A stretch of DNA of 11,989 nucleotides from contig DBCV01000016.1 in assembly GCA_002293245.1 (NCBI GenBank), positions 1,042-13,030 on the forward strand, given 5' to 3'. A program made the translations under genes and the position numbers. Source of the DNA: Candidatus Saccharibacteria bacterium UBA949 (lineage in GTDB: Bacteria; Patescibacteriota; Saccharimonadia; Saccharimonadales; Saccharimonadaceae). Below are positions 1 through 7,238 of this stretch, piece by piece; positions within the stretch are counted from its first letter, which is position 1, and each line of letters starts with the position of its first letter. The notes beneath the pieces are model-generated. The model searched no databases and was not told the origin of the DNA. It saw only the letters and a program-made list of their open reading frames with translations.

Positions 1-1058
1 CCCCAATCAAATTTCTGAGCTTCCGCCATGCCTTTTTTGACCATTTCTGCACGGACCTCCTGACTGTCCACGCTATGCACAGCATCAGCAAAAGCTCGAG
101 GATCTAACGGGTTGAAGTATCTTGCGGCGGGGCCGGCCACTTCGTGAAACACCGGGATGTCAGAAAGAACCACCGGCACGCCGAACTCCATCGCCTCCAC
201 AGTTGGCAAACCAAACCCCTCGGATAGGGAAGCCGAGACTAATAGCGCATCTTCCGCCAGTATTTTTGCTTCTTTCGGCGCATCAAACCCGCCATGGTAG
301 ATGATTTTCGCACCCTGCGGCTTGACCTTTGCCTGCCTGAGCTTTGATTTTTCGCTCATCGGGCTCAGTAAGTGTAATATGCGTCCGGGCAGGAACTCCA
401 TCCCACGAATTAGTGTTGCGATATTTTTGTGATAGTCATCCGAGCCGATAAATACGATGTTCTTGGGCGGCAAGAGTCCGATTTTCGGTGTCAGACCCGA
501 GACTTTATGCAGGCTGCGGGGGGCATTATAGACAATCTCAACCGGTTTTGTTGTAAGTTTGGCCGCTAGTATACGCCGCTTGGCATCCTCGCTGACCGTC
601 ATAACTGTATCGGCGGATTTCAGGGCCATTCGCCCTAGCAGGTAGGTGCTGAAATAGATTTTCCAGCCGATACGCACAAGCAGGGGCATCTTGGCCGGCG
701 GGTGATTATACTCGTAGTAGGTCATATCCTGCTGGGTCAGGATCAGTTTGAACTGGCCGCCATTCCGCCGCAGAGTTTGCATGGGCGAATAGACGACATC
801 TGGATGGAGCTTTTTGAACACACAGCCGGAAAAGAACTCCTTGATGCTAGTTGGTGCGTGGATTTTGAGTGTTTTCGCGCCCGAGGGCAGGAACTTTTTT
901 TGCTCGTCGTCGCATATTAAAAATGATAGGCCCATGTCGCGAAACCGGGCATCATTTTGGACCAATCGGAAAACCGACCTAGCCAGGCTAGTCGAATAGA
1001 GCGACACGCCATCGTGGTAGTCTGTGCGAATAAACCTTGCATCAAAAAACAGTTTCAT
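1..1058 (-). CDS. GT4-family glycosyltransferase, C-terminus cut by window start
   Basis: A continuous reading frame on the minus strand starts at ATG 1058-1056 (MKLFFDARFIRTDYHDGVSL) and stays open for 352 codons to the window edge. The N-terminal DGVSLYS segment resembles the DGISRY motif of GT4 enzymes of the mannosyl/rhamnosyltransferase type. Visible GT4 landmarks are VSEDAKRRIL (about 155-164), the nucleotide-sugar domain opening IVFIGSDDYHKNI (201-213), and the E-x7-E motif SEGFGLPTVEAM with Glu280 and Glu288. The last residues, KFDW, match the usual start of the final helix, so probably only about 15-30 residues are missing. It should transfer a sugar from a nucleotide donor to a cell-surface glycan or lipid; donor and acceptor cannot be read from the sequence. 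It is divergent from a second GT4 gene at 1173, suggesting a shared envelope-glycan role. The start is supported by a TGT-TATAAT box 9 bases upstream and the absence of a ribosome binding site. Confidence 0.88.
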   Translation of the reverse strand, partial: MKLFFDARFIRTDYHDGVSLYSTSLARSVFRLVQNDARFRDMGLSFLICDDEQKKFLPSGAKTLKIHAPTSIKEFFSGCVFKKLHPDVVYSPMQTLRRNGGQFKLILTQQDMTYYEYNHPPAKMPLLVRIGWKIYFSTYLLGRMALKSADTVMTVSEDAKRRILAAKLTTKPVEIVYNAPRSLHKVSGLTPKIGLLPPKNIVFIGSDDYHKNIATLIRGMEFLPGRILHLLSPMSEKSKLRQAKVKPQGAKIIYHGGFDAPKEAKILAEDALLVSASLSEGFGLPTVEAMEFGVPVVLSDIPVFHEVAGPAARYFNPLDPRAFADAVHSVDSQEVRAEMVKKGMAEAQKFDW

Positions 1059-1067
1059 GATGTAGTT

Positions 1068-1076
1068 ATTATAACA
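1068..1076 (-). promoter_or_regulatory. Extended -10 promoter of the minus-strand glycosyltransferase
   Basis: On the minus strand positions 1076-1068 read TGTTATAAT, a perfect -10 hexamer with an extended TGN. Nine bases separate it from the ATG at 1058. Transcription would start 6-7 bases past the box, leaving a leader of about 2-3 bases and no room for a Shine-Dalgarno site. No convincing -35 was seen, which fits an extended -10 promoter. Confidence 0.6.
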
Positions 1077-1156
1077 CGCCCGAGCCGTGTGGATTTACGG
1101 GAAAACGCACTAACTGCGTATCCCTTATAAATACTTTTTAGGGAAGATTATATGTA

Positions 1157-1165
1157 TGATATAAT
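1157..1165 (+). promoter_or_regulatory. Extended -10 promoter of the plus-strand glycosyltransferase
   Basis: Positions 1157-1165 read TGATATAAT, a perfect -10 with extended TGN. It ends 7 bases before the ATG at 1173, so the transcript should begin at or within a base of the start codon. There is no Shine-Dalgarno sequence. This box rules out the upstream ATG at 1152 as start, since it would lie upstream of the transcript. Confidence 0.65.
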
Positions 1166-1172
1166 TATAAGC

Positions 1173-2378
1173 ATGAAAATTGTTATAGCGTCTGATATGT
1201 ACTGGCCGGCGATAAATGGGGTGAGCGTGTTTAGCCGCAATCTGGCGCGCGGGTTGGCCGAGCGGGGGCACCAAGTTGTGGTACTGGCGCCCAGCCAGAC
1301 TGGCGAAGCGTATGAAGAGGCGGACGGCGGGGCTCAAGTTGTACGGCTCAAGTCCGTATCCTTTCCGTTCTATCACAATCAGGTAGATAAAGTGCCAGAG
1401 AAAAAGTTCGGCGTGTATTCTAACGGCTTTAAAGTTAGCTTGACGCCGAGCAAAGAAATCAAGGCTGTGTTTGACGAATTTAAGCCGGATGTGGTGCATA
1501 ACCAGCAGTACCTGATTATTGGTCAAGCTGTGTCGCGCATCGCTCGCAAGCGGGGCATTCCGATTGTTTTTACCAATCATGTAATGACTGAAAACCTGCT
1601 GGATAATCTCCGACTAATAGCGCCGTTTTCCCGGCCTATCAACACGATGCTACGGCATTATGGCATGAACTTCATGAAGAACTTTGACTATATTACTATG
1701 CCGACCGAGCGGGCTATAGGCGTGTCTTTGCGCAACGAAAAGGACCTGCGCAAGATTAAGGTGCCGATAAAAGCAATTAGCAACGGTATTGACCTATCGC
1801 GGTTTAAGCCTGACGCAAAGTGGAGAGACCAAAAGATCGTTTCATATATCGGCCGAATGGATAAAGAAAAACACATCGGCGTATTGGTGGAAGCGTTCCG
1901 TGATGTGCTTGGGAAAGTACCACAGGCAAGCTTGTTGCTGGTTGGTGACGGCAACGACACTTCGGGGTTGAAACAGCAGGTGGCAGAGATTGGGTTGTCG
2001 GACAAAGTGACATTTGCCGGCCGAGTGACAGGTGACGAGCTAGTCAGGCTGCACCAGGTTGGCACGGTTTTTTGCATGCCGTCACCAGTGGAACTGCAGT
2101 CAATTGCCACGCTAGAGGCCATGGCTTGCGGGCAGCCGGTCGTTGCAGTTAATGCCGGCGCACTGGCCGAGCTTTGCCAAAATGGCGTAAATGGTTTCCT
2201 GATAAGCCCGGATGACATTGAGCAAACGAGCAAAGGGCTTACTAAAATTCTTGCCGACGATACTTTGCGGACCGAGTTCAGTAGAGCTAGTCTAGAAATC
2301 GCGCGCAAGCATGACATGCAATATACGCTGGATCAATACGAAGAAGTTTACCGCGAGGTGATCGCGGCCAGGGAATAG
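1173..2378 (+). CDS. GT4-family glycosyltransferase
   Basis: The 401-residue protein begins MKIVIASDMYWPAINGVSVF, the classic GT4 N-terminus (PxxNGVS loop binding the acceptor/donor cleft). Further landmarks are PDVVHNQQ (105-112), TNHVMTEN (134-141), SNGIDLSRF (203-211), the donor-binding domain start KIVSYIGRMDKEKHI (221-235), LLLVGDG (254-260), and the E-x7-E motif with Glu307 and Glu315 in PVELQSIATLEAMACG. Full GT-B length, no membrane segment. The pattern resembles alpha-mannosyl/glucosyltransferases of the MgtA/PimB type that build glycolipids or surface polysaccharide, but the sugar cannot be assigned. The start at 1173 is chosen over an in-frame ATG at 1152 because a perfect -10 box lies between them and MKIV fits the family. 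Its 3' end faces the hydrolase gene with 8 bp between the stops; no terminator hairpin was seen there. Confidence 0.9.
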   Translation: MKIVIASDMYWPAINGVSVFSRNLARGLAERGHQVVVLAPSQTGEAYEEADGGAQVVRLKSVSFPFYHNQVDKVPEKKFGVYSNGFKVSLTPSKEIKAVFDEFKPDVVHNQQYLIIGQAVSRIARKRGIPIVFTNHVMTENLLDNLRLIAPFSRPINTMLRHYGMNFMKNFDYITMPTERAIGVSLRNEKDLRKIKVPIKAISNGIDLSRFKPDAKWRDQKIVSYIGRMDKEKHIGVLVEAFRDVLGKVPQASLLLVGDGNDTSGLKQQVAEIGLSDKVTFAGRVTGDELVRLHQVGTVFCMPSPVELQSIATLEAMACGQPVVAVNAGALAELCQNGVNGFLISPDDIEQTSKGLTKILADDTLRTEFSRASLEIARKHDMQYTLDQYEEVYREVIAARE

Positions 2379-2386
2379 TTGGGGCT

Positions 2387-3208
2387 TTAACCGAGAAACT
2401 TTTTAATCTCCTGGGCGATTTCGGTAGATTTTTCGTAATGAATCAAATGGCCGTGGCCGGGGAACTCGACTAGCTTGGTTTGGCGAAGTTGTTTGGCTAG
2501 GTTGCGTACGCTAGCTATCGGCGCGATCTTATCTTTATCGCCAGAAAGAAATAGGGCTTGGTTGTGGGCTGTCAGCAAGTCTTCATTGAGCCGACGCGAG
2601 CCAGCTTCGTTCATTGCCTCAAACATGGACCTAGCGCTGGAAAACTTACCGAAAAAGCGCAAGTGTTCGTCTTTGATCCAGCGTTTCAGTTGTTTGTCGG
2701 GCGTTTCGGTGTGCTGCCAAGTGATAAAGCGAGTAATTAACTTGCTGCGAGCCAGTTTTTCCTGCGCACCGTGTGGGGTTTTTAATAAGAGCTGGACGAA
2801 TCCTGCGATTCGTTTTTGGCCTTTTTCGTTAAACTGAGCGGAGGCAATGGGCGCTAAAAGCACCAATTTGTCGGCTACGATTGCTGGGTGTTTAGCAACC
2901 ATTTTCGCAACAATCAGCGCCCCGAAAGAGTGAGCGACCACATGCGGTTTTTGGGGCAGGTTTTGCGACTTAATAAAACCCGCCAGCCAGTCAGCGTAAT
3001 TATCCACTGTGTGTTTTTTGTCTGGCCACTCGGCACTTTCGCCAAATCCGGGCAGATCTGGAATGATGATGTTGAACTCTTCTTTTAGATTTTCGGCAAT
3101 CTTTAGAAATCCATGATGGTCGCCACGGAAGCCGTGCACCATGACCAGATAGGGCGCATCTTTCGGTCTTGTATCCCAGTTTTTCCAGATGAATTCTCTT
3201 TTTGCCAT
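2387..3208 (-). CDS. Alpha/beta hydrolase
   Basis: This 273-residue protein has the alpha/beta-hydrolase fold in order: VMVHGFRGDHHGF (22-34, oxyanion-hole HG), PDLPGFGES (50-58), the nucleophile elbow VVAHSFGAL with Ser94 (90-98), LVLLAPIAS (115-123), a helical cap around 130-200, the acid strand LFLSGDKDKIAP with Asp226 as likely catalytic acid, and FPGHGHLIHYE with His254. The triad Ser94-Asp226-His254 looks complete, so it should be active as an esterase, lipase, or similar cytoplasmic hydrolase; the substrate is unknown. There is no signal peptide. It is divergent from the ABC-F gene with 21 bp between start codons, and faces the glycosyltransferase gene tail to tail. No ribosome binding site precedes the ATG. 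Confidence 0.9.
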   Translation of the reverse strand: MAKREFIWKNWDTRPKDAPYLVMVHGFRGDHHGFLKIAENLKEEFNIIIPDLPGFGESAEWPDKKHTVDNYADWLAGFIKSQNLPQKPHVVAHSFGALIVAKMVAKHPAIVADKLVLLAPIASAQFNEKGQKRIAGFVQLLLKTPHGAQEKLARSKLITRFITWQHTETPDKQLKRWIKDEHLRFFGKFSSARSMFEAMNEAGSRRLNEDLLTAHNQALFLSGDKDKIAPIASVRNLAKQLRQTKLVEFPGHGHLIHYEKSTEIAQEIKKFLG

Positions 3209-3229
3209 AGTGATGTTATAATAATGTAT
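3209..3229. promoter_or_regulatory. Overlapping back-to-back -10 boxes between hydrolase and ABC-F starts
   Basis: Only 21 bp separate the two start codons. On the plus strand 3214-3222 read TGTTATAAT (extended perfect -10) ending 7 bases before the ABC-F ATG at 3230. On the minus strand the same bases offer TATTAT (3223-3218), 9 bases before the hydrolase ATG, or TATAAC (3220-3215), 6 bases before it. The AT-rich core TTATAATAA is nearly self-complementary. Any -35 or upstream polymerase contact for each gene must lie inside the other gene's coding sequence. The plus-strand box is strong; the minus-strand box is less certain. Confidence 0.6.
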
Positions 3230-4660
3230 ATGCTACTAGATGTCAATATCACAGAGAAGAGTTTTGGGTCAAAAAGCCTGATGAACGACGTGCGGTTCAG
3301 TGTGAACGACGGCGAGAAGATTGGGCTAATTGGGCGCAATGGAGTAGGGAAGTCTACGTTGCTCAGGATTCTTTCGGGTGAAGATACGGATTTTACGGGT
3401 GAACTTCAAGCCCGCCGAGGTGCTGTTGTGGTGGCTACGAATCAAGAATACGCGGATGTGGGCGACAAGACGGTGATGCAATATATCTTGGGCGGATTAC
3501 CAGAATACCTGAAATTGAGCAAGATTTTGAACGAATACCCAGCCAAAATGGGCAGCAATTTGAAAATGATTGAAACGTATTCGGAAGCGCTGGAACGTTT
3601 TTCGGCCAAGGATTTCCACTTTGTTGAGGGCAAGGTTGCCGAGGAATTGAAGAACTTTGGCATGGGTGGCTACGAGAGTCGGGCGTTTGCCAGCTTGTCT
3701 GGCGGGCAAAAACGCTTGACCGAAGTGGTGAAGATTATGCATGCCAGCGCTGATTTGGCGGTAATCGATGAGCCAACTAACTTCATGGACTATGTGGCGA
3801 AAGCCCAATTTATAGAGTGGTTGAAGTTGGCGCCGGAGGCGGTTGTGATTATTACGCACGACCGCGATGTCCTGGGCGAAGTTGACCGAATTATTGAAAT
3901 CAAAGACGGCGCTAGCGTCGCCTTCAAGGGAAACTATGCTGATTACTTGGCGCAAAATGCCGTCAAGACCAGTACTGGCATGAACGAGTTCGAAGTGACA
4001 CAACGCAAGATTGCCAATTTAAAAAAACAGGTGGCATACGCGCGCAGTAAAAAGGCCGGCTGGTCGGGTACGGCCGACAAGAAGAACCCATTCGTGGTTA
4101 TGGAAGAAAGGGCATTGCGCGAGATTGCCAAGCTGAGCGAAGTTGAGAAGCCGAGTTTTTGGATTGATAAGGATAGTGTGGCAAATTTGAACTATAAGGA
4201 TGCGGGTCGTTATGGAAAATATAAGGCCCGCAATGTGCGAATTGGTCTAAAGGATTCGGGTGGGCAATCGCGGAGGACGATTTTCAAGGTCTCCGATTTG
4301 TCGCTCGGGTATTCGGCGCCGCTTTTTTCTGGATTGAGTTTTGAGTTGAATGAGGGCGAGGTTATGGAAATTCGCGGGCGAAATGGCGCGGGAAAGTCAA
4401 CGTTGATTAAGGCGCTATTATCCGCCACTGCTTTCGCAAGTTCTGCAACAAAGGGACGTTCTGGCAAGCTAGTCCAACCGCGAACAGCGTCGCCCGCGCC
4501 CGTCGGCACGGGGCGGTCGCGCTTTTCTCTCGGGCTGCCGCCCTCCGAGACATCGCTCTGGACTAATTCACGGCGAGCAGAATCCGAATACACATATTCA
4601 AGTGTGCGGGCGACGGTGGTGCCAACGGCGAAGACTTTTTTGCCGGTGGTTTTTGCTTGA
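3230..4660 (+). CDS. ABC-F type ATPase, truncated in the second ATP-binding domain and fused to repeat
   Basis: A soluble tandem ABC protein of the ABC-F class (ribosome-associated translation or antibiotic-resistance factors; no membrane segments). First domain: Walker A GRNGVGKST (35-43), signature LSGGQ (156-160), Walker B AVIDEPTN with Asp180-Glu181, switch His210. A charged linker (about 245-310) follows, then the second domain begins with GRNGAGKST (383-391) and TLIKALL. After residue 397 (base 4420) family similarity stops. The remaining 79 residues come from a GC-rich repeat (4421-4569) and then antisense queA sequence, so the second signature, Walker B and His switch are absent. ABC-F proteins normally reach about 520-640 residues with two full domains. 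The protein is therefore probably non-functional as assembled, or the assembly is wrong here. The start at 3230 (MLLDVN) is preferred to ATG 3224 because it sits 7 bases past a perfect -10 box. Confidence 0.8.
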   Translation: MLLDVNITEKSFGSKSLMNDVRFSVNDGEKIGLIGRNGVGKSTLLRILSGEDTDFTGELQARRGAVVVATNQEYADVGDKTVMQYILGGLPEYLKLSKILNEYPAKMGSNLKMIETYSEALERFSAKDFHFVEGKVAEELKNFGMGGYESRAFASLSGGQKRLTEVVKIMHASADLAVIDEPTNFMDYVAKAQFIEWLKLAPEAVVIITHDRDVLGEVDRIIEIKDGASVAFKGNYADYLAQNAVKTSTGMNEFEVTQRKIANLKKQVAYARSKKAGWSGTADKKNPFVVMEERALREIAKLSEVEKPSFWIDKDSVANLNYKDAGRYGKYKARNVRIGLKDSGGQSRRTIFKVSDLSLGYSAPLFSGLSFELNEGEVMEIRGRNGAGKSTLIKALLSATAFASSATKGRSGKLVQPRTASPAPVGTGRSRFSLGLPPSETSLWTNSRRAESEYTYSSVRATVVPTAKTFLPVVFA

Positions 4661-5394
4661 TTGATTGCAGCGAGAGTTTCGGGTGGGATTTCAAAGTATT
4701 CCGAGTGCATTTTGTGGTTTTCGACTTCGTCGGCGCGGATCGGCAGGAAAGTGCCGAGGCCGACGTGCAGGGTCAGACGGGCGACTCTAACGCCCTTGCT
4801 GCGGAGTTTTCCTAGGAGCTCATCGGTCATATTCAGACTGGCGGTGGGTGCGGCGGCAGAACCGGGGGTTTGGGCAAAAACGGTTTGATATCGCTCGGTG
4901 TCTGCGGATTCGGCGTTGCGCTTCATGTATGGTGGCAGCGGAACTGTGCCGTATTTTTCGGTGAATTCCAGCAGATTTATTCCGTCCTCGCCGCGTGCAA
5001 TCGCTAAGCCGTTGCCCAAAATCTCGTCGATAGCAATTCTTTCTGTGCCGCCATCGATTTGCAACTCGTCGCCCTGCTTCAGGCTGCCACGGTACATCAC
5101 TTTGTGTCTTTGCCAGCCGTCGGCGTCTTCGCTGTGCCGTTCTAGTACAACAATCTCGCGCGGCTTGCCGTCCGACATGCGTCGAAAAAACAAGCGGGAC
5201 TTAATAACTTTTGTGTCGTTCAATACCACGACGTCGCCCGGCTCCACAAAGTCAGCGAGGTCGCGGTATCTTTTATCTTGCAGTTTGCCGGTTTTGCGTT
5301 CCACTACCAGGAGACGTGTGGCACCGCGCTCTTTTGGTGGAAACTTGGCCACCAATTCATCCGGCAAGTCGTAATCATAATCACTGATCCTCAT
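4210..5394 (-). CDS. queA: S-adenosylmethionine:tRNA ribosyltransferase-isomerase QueA, C-terminus replaced by repeat
   Basis: QueA moves the ribosyl part of S-adenosylmethionine onto 7-aminomethyl-7-deazaguanine in tRNA to give epoxyqueuosine. Recognisable parts are MRISDYDYDLPDELVAKFPP, ATRLLVVERKTG (25-36), VVVLNDTKVIKSRLFF (55-70), YGTVPLPPYMKR (148-159), ERYQTVFAQTPGSAAAPTAS (167-186), TLHVGLGTFLPI (208-219), MHSEYFEI (229-236) and VFAVGTTVARTLE (254-266). Similarity ends near residue 275. Residues 276 to about 327 come from the repeat and 328-394 are antisense to ABC-F, so the usual conserved end (the TNFHLP and YGDAM region) is missing. The normally conserved TAGLHF motif reads TASLNM. 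The first ATG overlaps the ABC exporter stop (TAATG), so it is the last gene of the regulator-kinase-exporter operon. As assembled it is probably inactive. The true queA portion is about 4570-5394. Confidence 0.85.
   Translation of the reverse strand: MRISDYDYDLPDELVAKFPPKERGATRLLVVERKTGKLQDKRYRDLADFVEPGDVVVLNDTKVIKSRLFFRRMSDGKPREIVVLERHSEDADGWQRHKVMYRGSLKQGDELQIDGGTERIAIDEILGNGLAIARGEDGINLLEFTEKYGTVPLPPYMKRNAESADTERYQTVFAQTPGSAAAPTASLNMTDELLGKLRSKGVRVARLTLHVGLGTFLPIRADEVENHKMHSEYFEIPPETLAAINQAKTTGKKVFAVGTTVARTLEYVYSDSARRELVQSDVSEGGSPREKRDRPVPTGAGDAVRGWTSLPERPFVAELAKAVADNSALINVDFPAPFRPRISITSPSFNSKLNPEKSGAEYPSDKSETLKIVLRDCPPESFRPIRTLRALYFP
4421..4569. repeat. GC-rich palindromic repeat at the junction of truncated ABC-F and queA
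   Basis: This segment of about 150 bp matches neither gene that runs into it. Its right edge is fixed at 4569, because bases 4544-4569 recur inverted at 11964-11989 and the two copies diverge just beyond. The left edge (about 4421) is inferred from where ABC-F similarity ends. Bases 4481-4520 are 33 of 40 G or C, well above the flanks. It can fold: TAGTCCA (4470-4476) pairs with TGGACTA (4559-4565), enclosing two hairpins, CCCGT/ACGGG (4499-4503 with 4508-4512) and TCTCGG/CCGAGA (4528-4533 with 4545-4550). It is free of stops in the ABC-F frame on the plus strand and in the queA frame on the minus strand. Small in-frame palindromic repeats of this sort resemble in concept the Rickettsia palindromic elements; no homology to them is claimed. 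Confidence 0.65.
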
Positions 5395-7238
5395 TAGTCT
5401 TCGGCAAACTGCGAGTTGTATAACTCTTCGTAAAATCCGCCTTTTTTCATTAGCTCGCTATGACTGCCCTGCTCGACGATGTTGCCGTTCTTCATCACTA
5501 GAATTAGGTCAGCGTCACGAATTGTGGACAGCCGATGGGCTATGATGAAGCTAGTCCGGCCTTTCGTAAGGCGCTCCATAGCTTCTTGAATCAGGCCCTC
5601 GGTACGGGTATCAACGCTAGATGTAGCTTCGTCCAGAATCATCATCGGGGCATCAGCCACCATGGCCCGGGCAATGGTCAGCAACTGCTTTTCGCCGGCC
5701 GATACTATCTCGGCGTCGCCGTCAATTTGAGTACCAAAGCCATGCGGTAAGCTTTCGACAAAGTGCGATACGTGAGCCGATTTAGCCGCTTTCTTTACGT
5801 CATCTTCGCTGGCGCCGGTCTTGCCATAGATCAAGTTCGCCATGATTGAGCCATCAAATAACCATGTGTTCTGTAAGACCATGCCAAACTGGTGGCGCAC
5901 CGCGGAACGAGGTAGCGTTCTAGTGTCAACACCGTCGATTAAGATCTTGCCGGAGCTGGGATCGTAAAAGCGCATCAAGAGATTAACGATTGTAGTTTTT
6001 CCAGCACCAGTAGGGCCAACGATAGCTACTTTCTGGCCCGGCTTAATGCTTGCCGAAAAACTATTGATTACCGGACGATCGGGCTCATAGCTAAACGAAA
6101 CGTCCAGGAACTCGACTGCCCCTTTGACGGCTCCTAGCTCGGCAGTACCAGTGTCATCCTCTTCTGGTTCTTCCAAGAATTCAAAAACTCGCTCAGCGGC
6201 AGCAACTGTGCTCTGCAGAACTGTGGCAATTTGTGCTACCTCTACTATGGGCTGATTAAATTGGGAAACATATTGAATAAATGCCTGAATATCGCCGATG
6301 GATATTTTGCCATTGATTGCAAGCCAGCCGCCCAGAACGGCAGAAGCGACATAGCCCAGGTTGGAAACAAAGTTCATGATGGGGAACATTAGACCGCTAA
6401 AGAACTGGGACTTCCATGAACTGCCATAAAGCTGGCGGTTGATGCCCGAGAACTTCTTTTCCACTTTCGGTTCGCCCGAAAAAGCTTTGATAACGGTTTG
6501 TCCAGCGTAAATCTCTTCGATATGTCCGTTCAATTCACCCAGTTCGTCCTGCTGGTTCTTGAAGTGCTTTTGTGTACGCTTCGTGATCACGCCAACTAGG
6601 CCAGCGCTTATCGGCAACACAGCAAGAGCGATTAGGGTCATTTGCCACGAAATTGTAAACATCATGATTAAAATACCAACGATCATCGCGACCGACGCAA
6701 CGGCATCCGCAAGGCTCTGGCTAAGTGTTTGTGCGATAGTATCGACGTCGTTAGTGACGCGGCTTAGTGTGTCGCCATATTGGTGCTTATCGAAGTATGA
6801 GATAGGCAGGCGATTGATTTTTTGCGAAATGTCGCGCCGGTAATTAAGCATTACTCTTTGCGTCACTCTAGCTAATATCCAACCGCTCAGATAATTACAA
6901 ATGGTTGCCAGAATATACAGACTAATCAGCATCAACGCAGTACGAGCCAATGATGCGTAATCAAACTCTGCTATAAAGCCCATCTGCTTCGCCATAAGGT
7001 CTTTGACGATTTGGTTGGTCATTTCGCCAAGGATTTTTGGGCTGACAATCGAGAATGCGGTAGAGGCTACGGCCAGAATCAATGTGGCGATAATAGCGAT
7101 CTTGTGCGGCGCAAGGGACCTAATCAATTTTCCGACGGACTTCTTAAAGTCTTTTGGTTTTTCACCAATCATTCCGGCCATCGGACCGTTTTTTGGTGCG
7201 GAATTGCGCTTGCTTTTGTCATCAGTTTTCTCGCTCAT
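5394..7238 (-). CDS. ABC exporter half-transporter B (intact Walker B, degenerate signature)
   Basis: A 614-residue half-transporter: about 30 polar N-terminal residues, a six-helix membrane domain (about 45-330) and a nucleotide-binding domain. Motifs: Walker A GPTGAGKTT (408-416), Q-loop Gln456, signature VSAGE (512-516, not the consensus SGGQ), Walker B MMILDEATSSVD with catalytic Glu537, and switch His568 in IIAHRLSTI. The intact Walker B and His with a deviant signature are the mirror image of the upstream subunit, so the pair should form a heterodimeric exporter with one active ATP site. Such transporters (TM287/288, LmrCD, BmrCD type) usually export drugs, lipids or peptides; the cargo is unknown. 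The start at 7238 (MSEKTDD) gives an ATGA overlap with the upstream gene and a GGCGG purine-rich site 4 bases upstream. An earlier in-frame ATG at 7337 would overlap by about 100 bases and is less likely. Confidence 0.93.
   Translation of the reverse strand: MSEKTDDKSKRNSAPKNGPMAGMIGEKPKDFKKSVGKLIRSLAPHKIAIIATLILAVASTAFSIVSPKILGEMTNQIVKDLMAKQMGFIAEFDYASLARTALMLISLYILATICNYLSGWILARVTQRVMLNYRRDISQKINRLPISYFDKHQYGDTLSRVTNDVDTIAQTLSQSLADAVASVAMIVGILIMMFTISWQMTLIALAVLPISAGLVGVITKRTQKHFKNQQDELGELNGHIEEIYAGQTVIKAFSGEPKVEKKFSGINRQLYGSSWKSQFFSGLMFPIMNFVSNLGYVASAVLGGWLAINGKISIGDIQAFIQYVSQFNQPIVEVAQIATVLQSTVAAAERVFEFLEEPEEDDTGTAELGAVKGAVEFLDVSFSYEPDRPVINSFSASIKPGQKVAIVGPTGAGKTTIVNLLMRFYDPSSGKILIDGVDTRTLPRSAVRHQFGMVLQNTWLFDGSIMANLIYGKTGASEDDVKKAAKSAHVSHFVESLPHGFGTQIDGDAEIVSAGEKQLLTIARAMVADAPMMILDEATSSVDTRTEGLIQEAMERLTKGRTSFIIAHRLSTIRDADLILVMKNGNIVEQGSHSELMKKGGFYEELYNSQFAED

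Larger units (their letters stand above)
1059..1172. other. Divergent intergenic region with small inverted repeats
   Basis: This 114-bp spacer separates two divergent glycosyltransferase genes and holds both promoters. Between them are two short inverted repeats: ACACG (1074-1078) with CGTGT (1086-1090), loop of 7; and ACGCA (1105-1109) with TGCGT (1115-1119), loop of 5, extended by an outer GGGA (1099-1102)/TCCC (1121-1124) pairing across a small internal bulge. TCCCT at 1121 can also pair with AGGGA at 1140-1144. They could be operators acting on both genes or may be chance; no known regulator motif was recognised. No gene is evident here. Confidence 0.35.

Noticed and set aside
1688..2317. 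A 209-codon minus-strand frame inside the plus-strand glycosyltransferase.
   Set aside because: It is antisense to a fully motif-supported gene and shows no family features of its own.
4210..4420. The last 70 residues of the queA frame as a real novel C-terminal domain.
   Set aside because: They are the exact antisense of well-conserved ABC-F coding sequence, including its second Walker A, so the frame is a read-through shadow.
4481..4510. A TGAGD string in the queA-frame translation of the repeat, like the PfkB sugar-kinase motif.
   Set aside because: No other part of a PfkB kinase surrounds it, the segment is short and GC-rich, and the frame is open in opposite strands; it is most likely chance.
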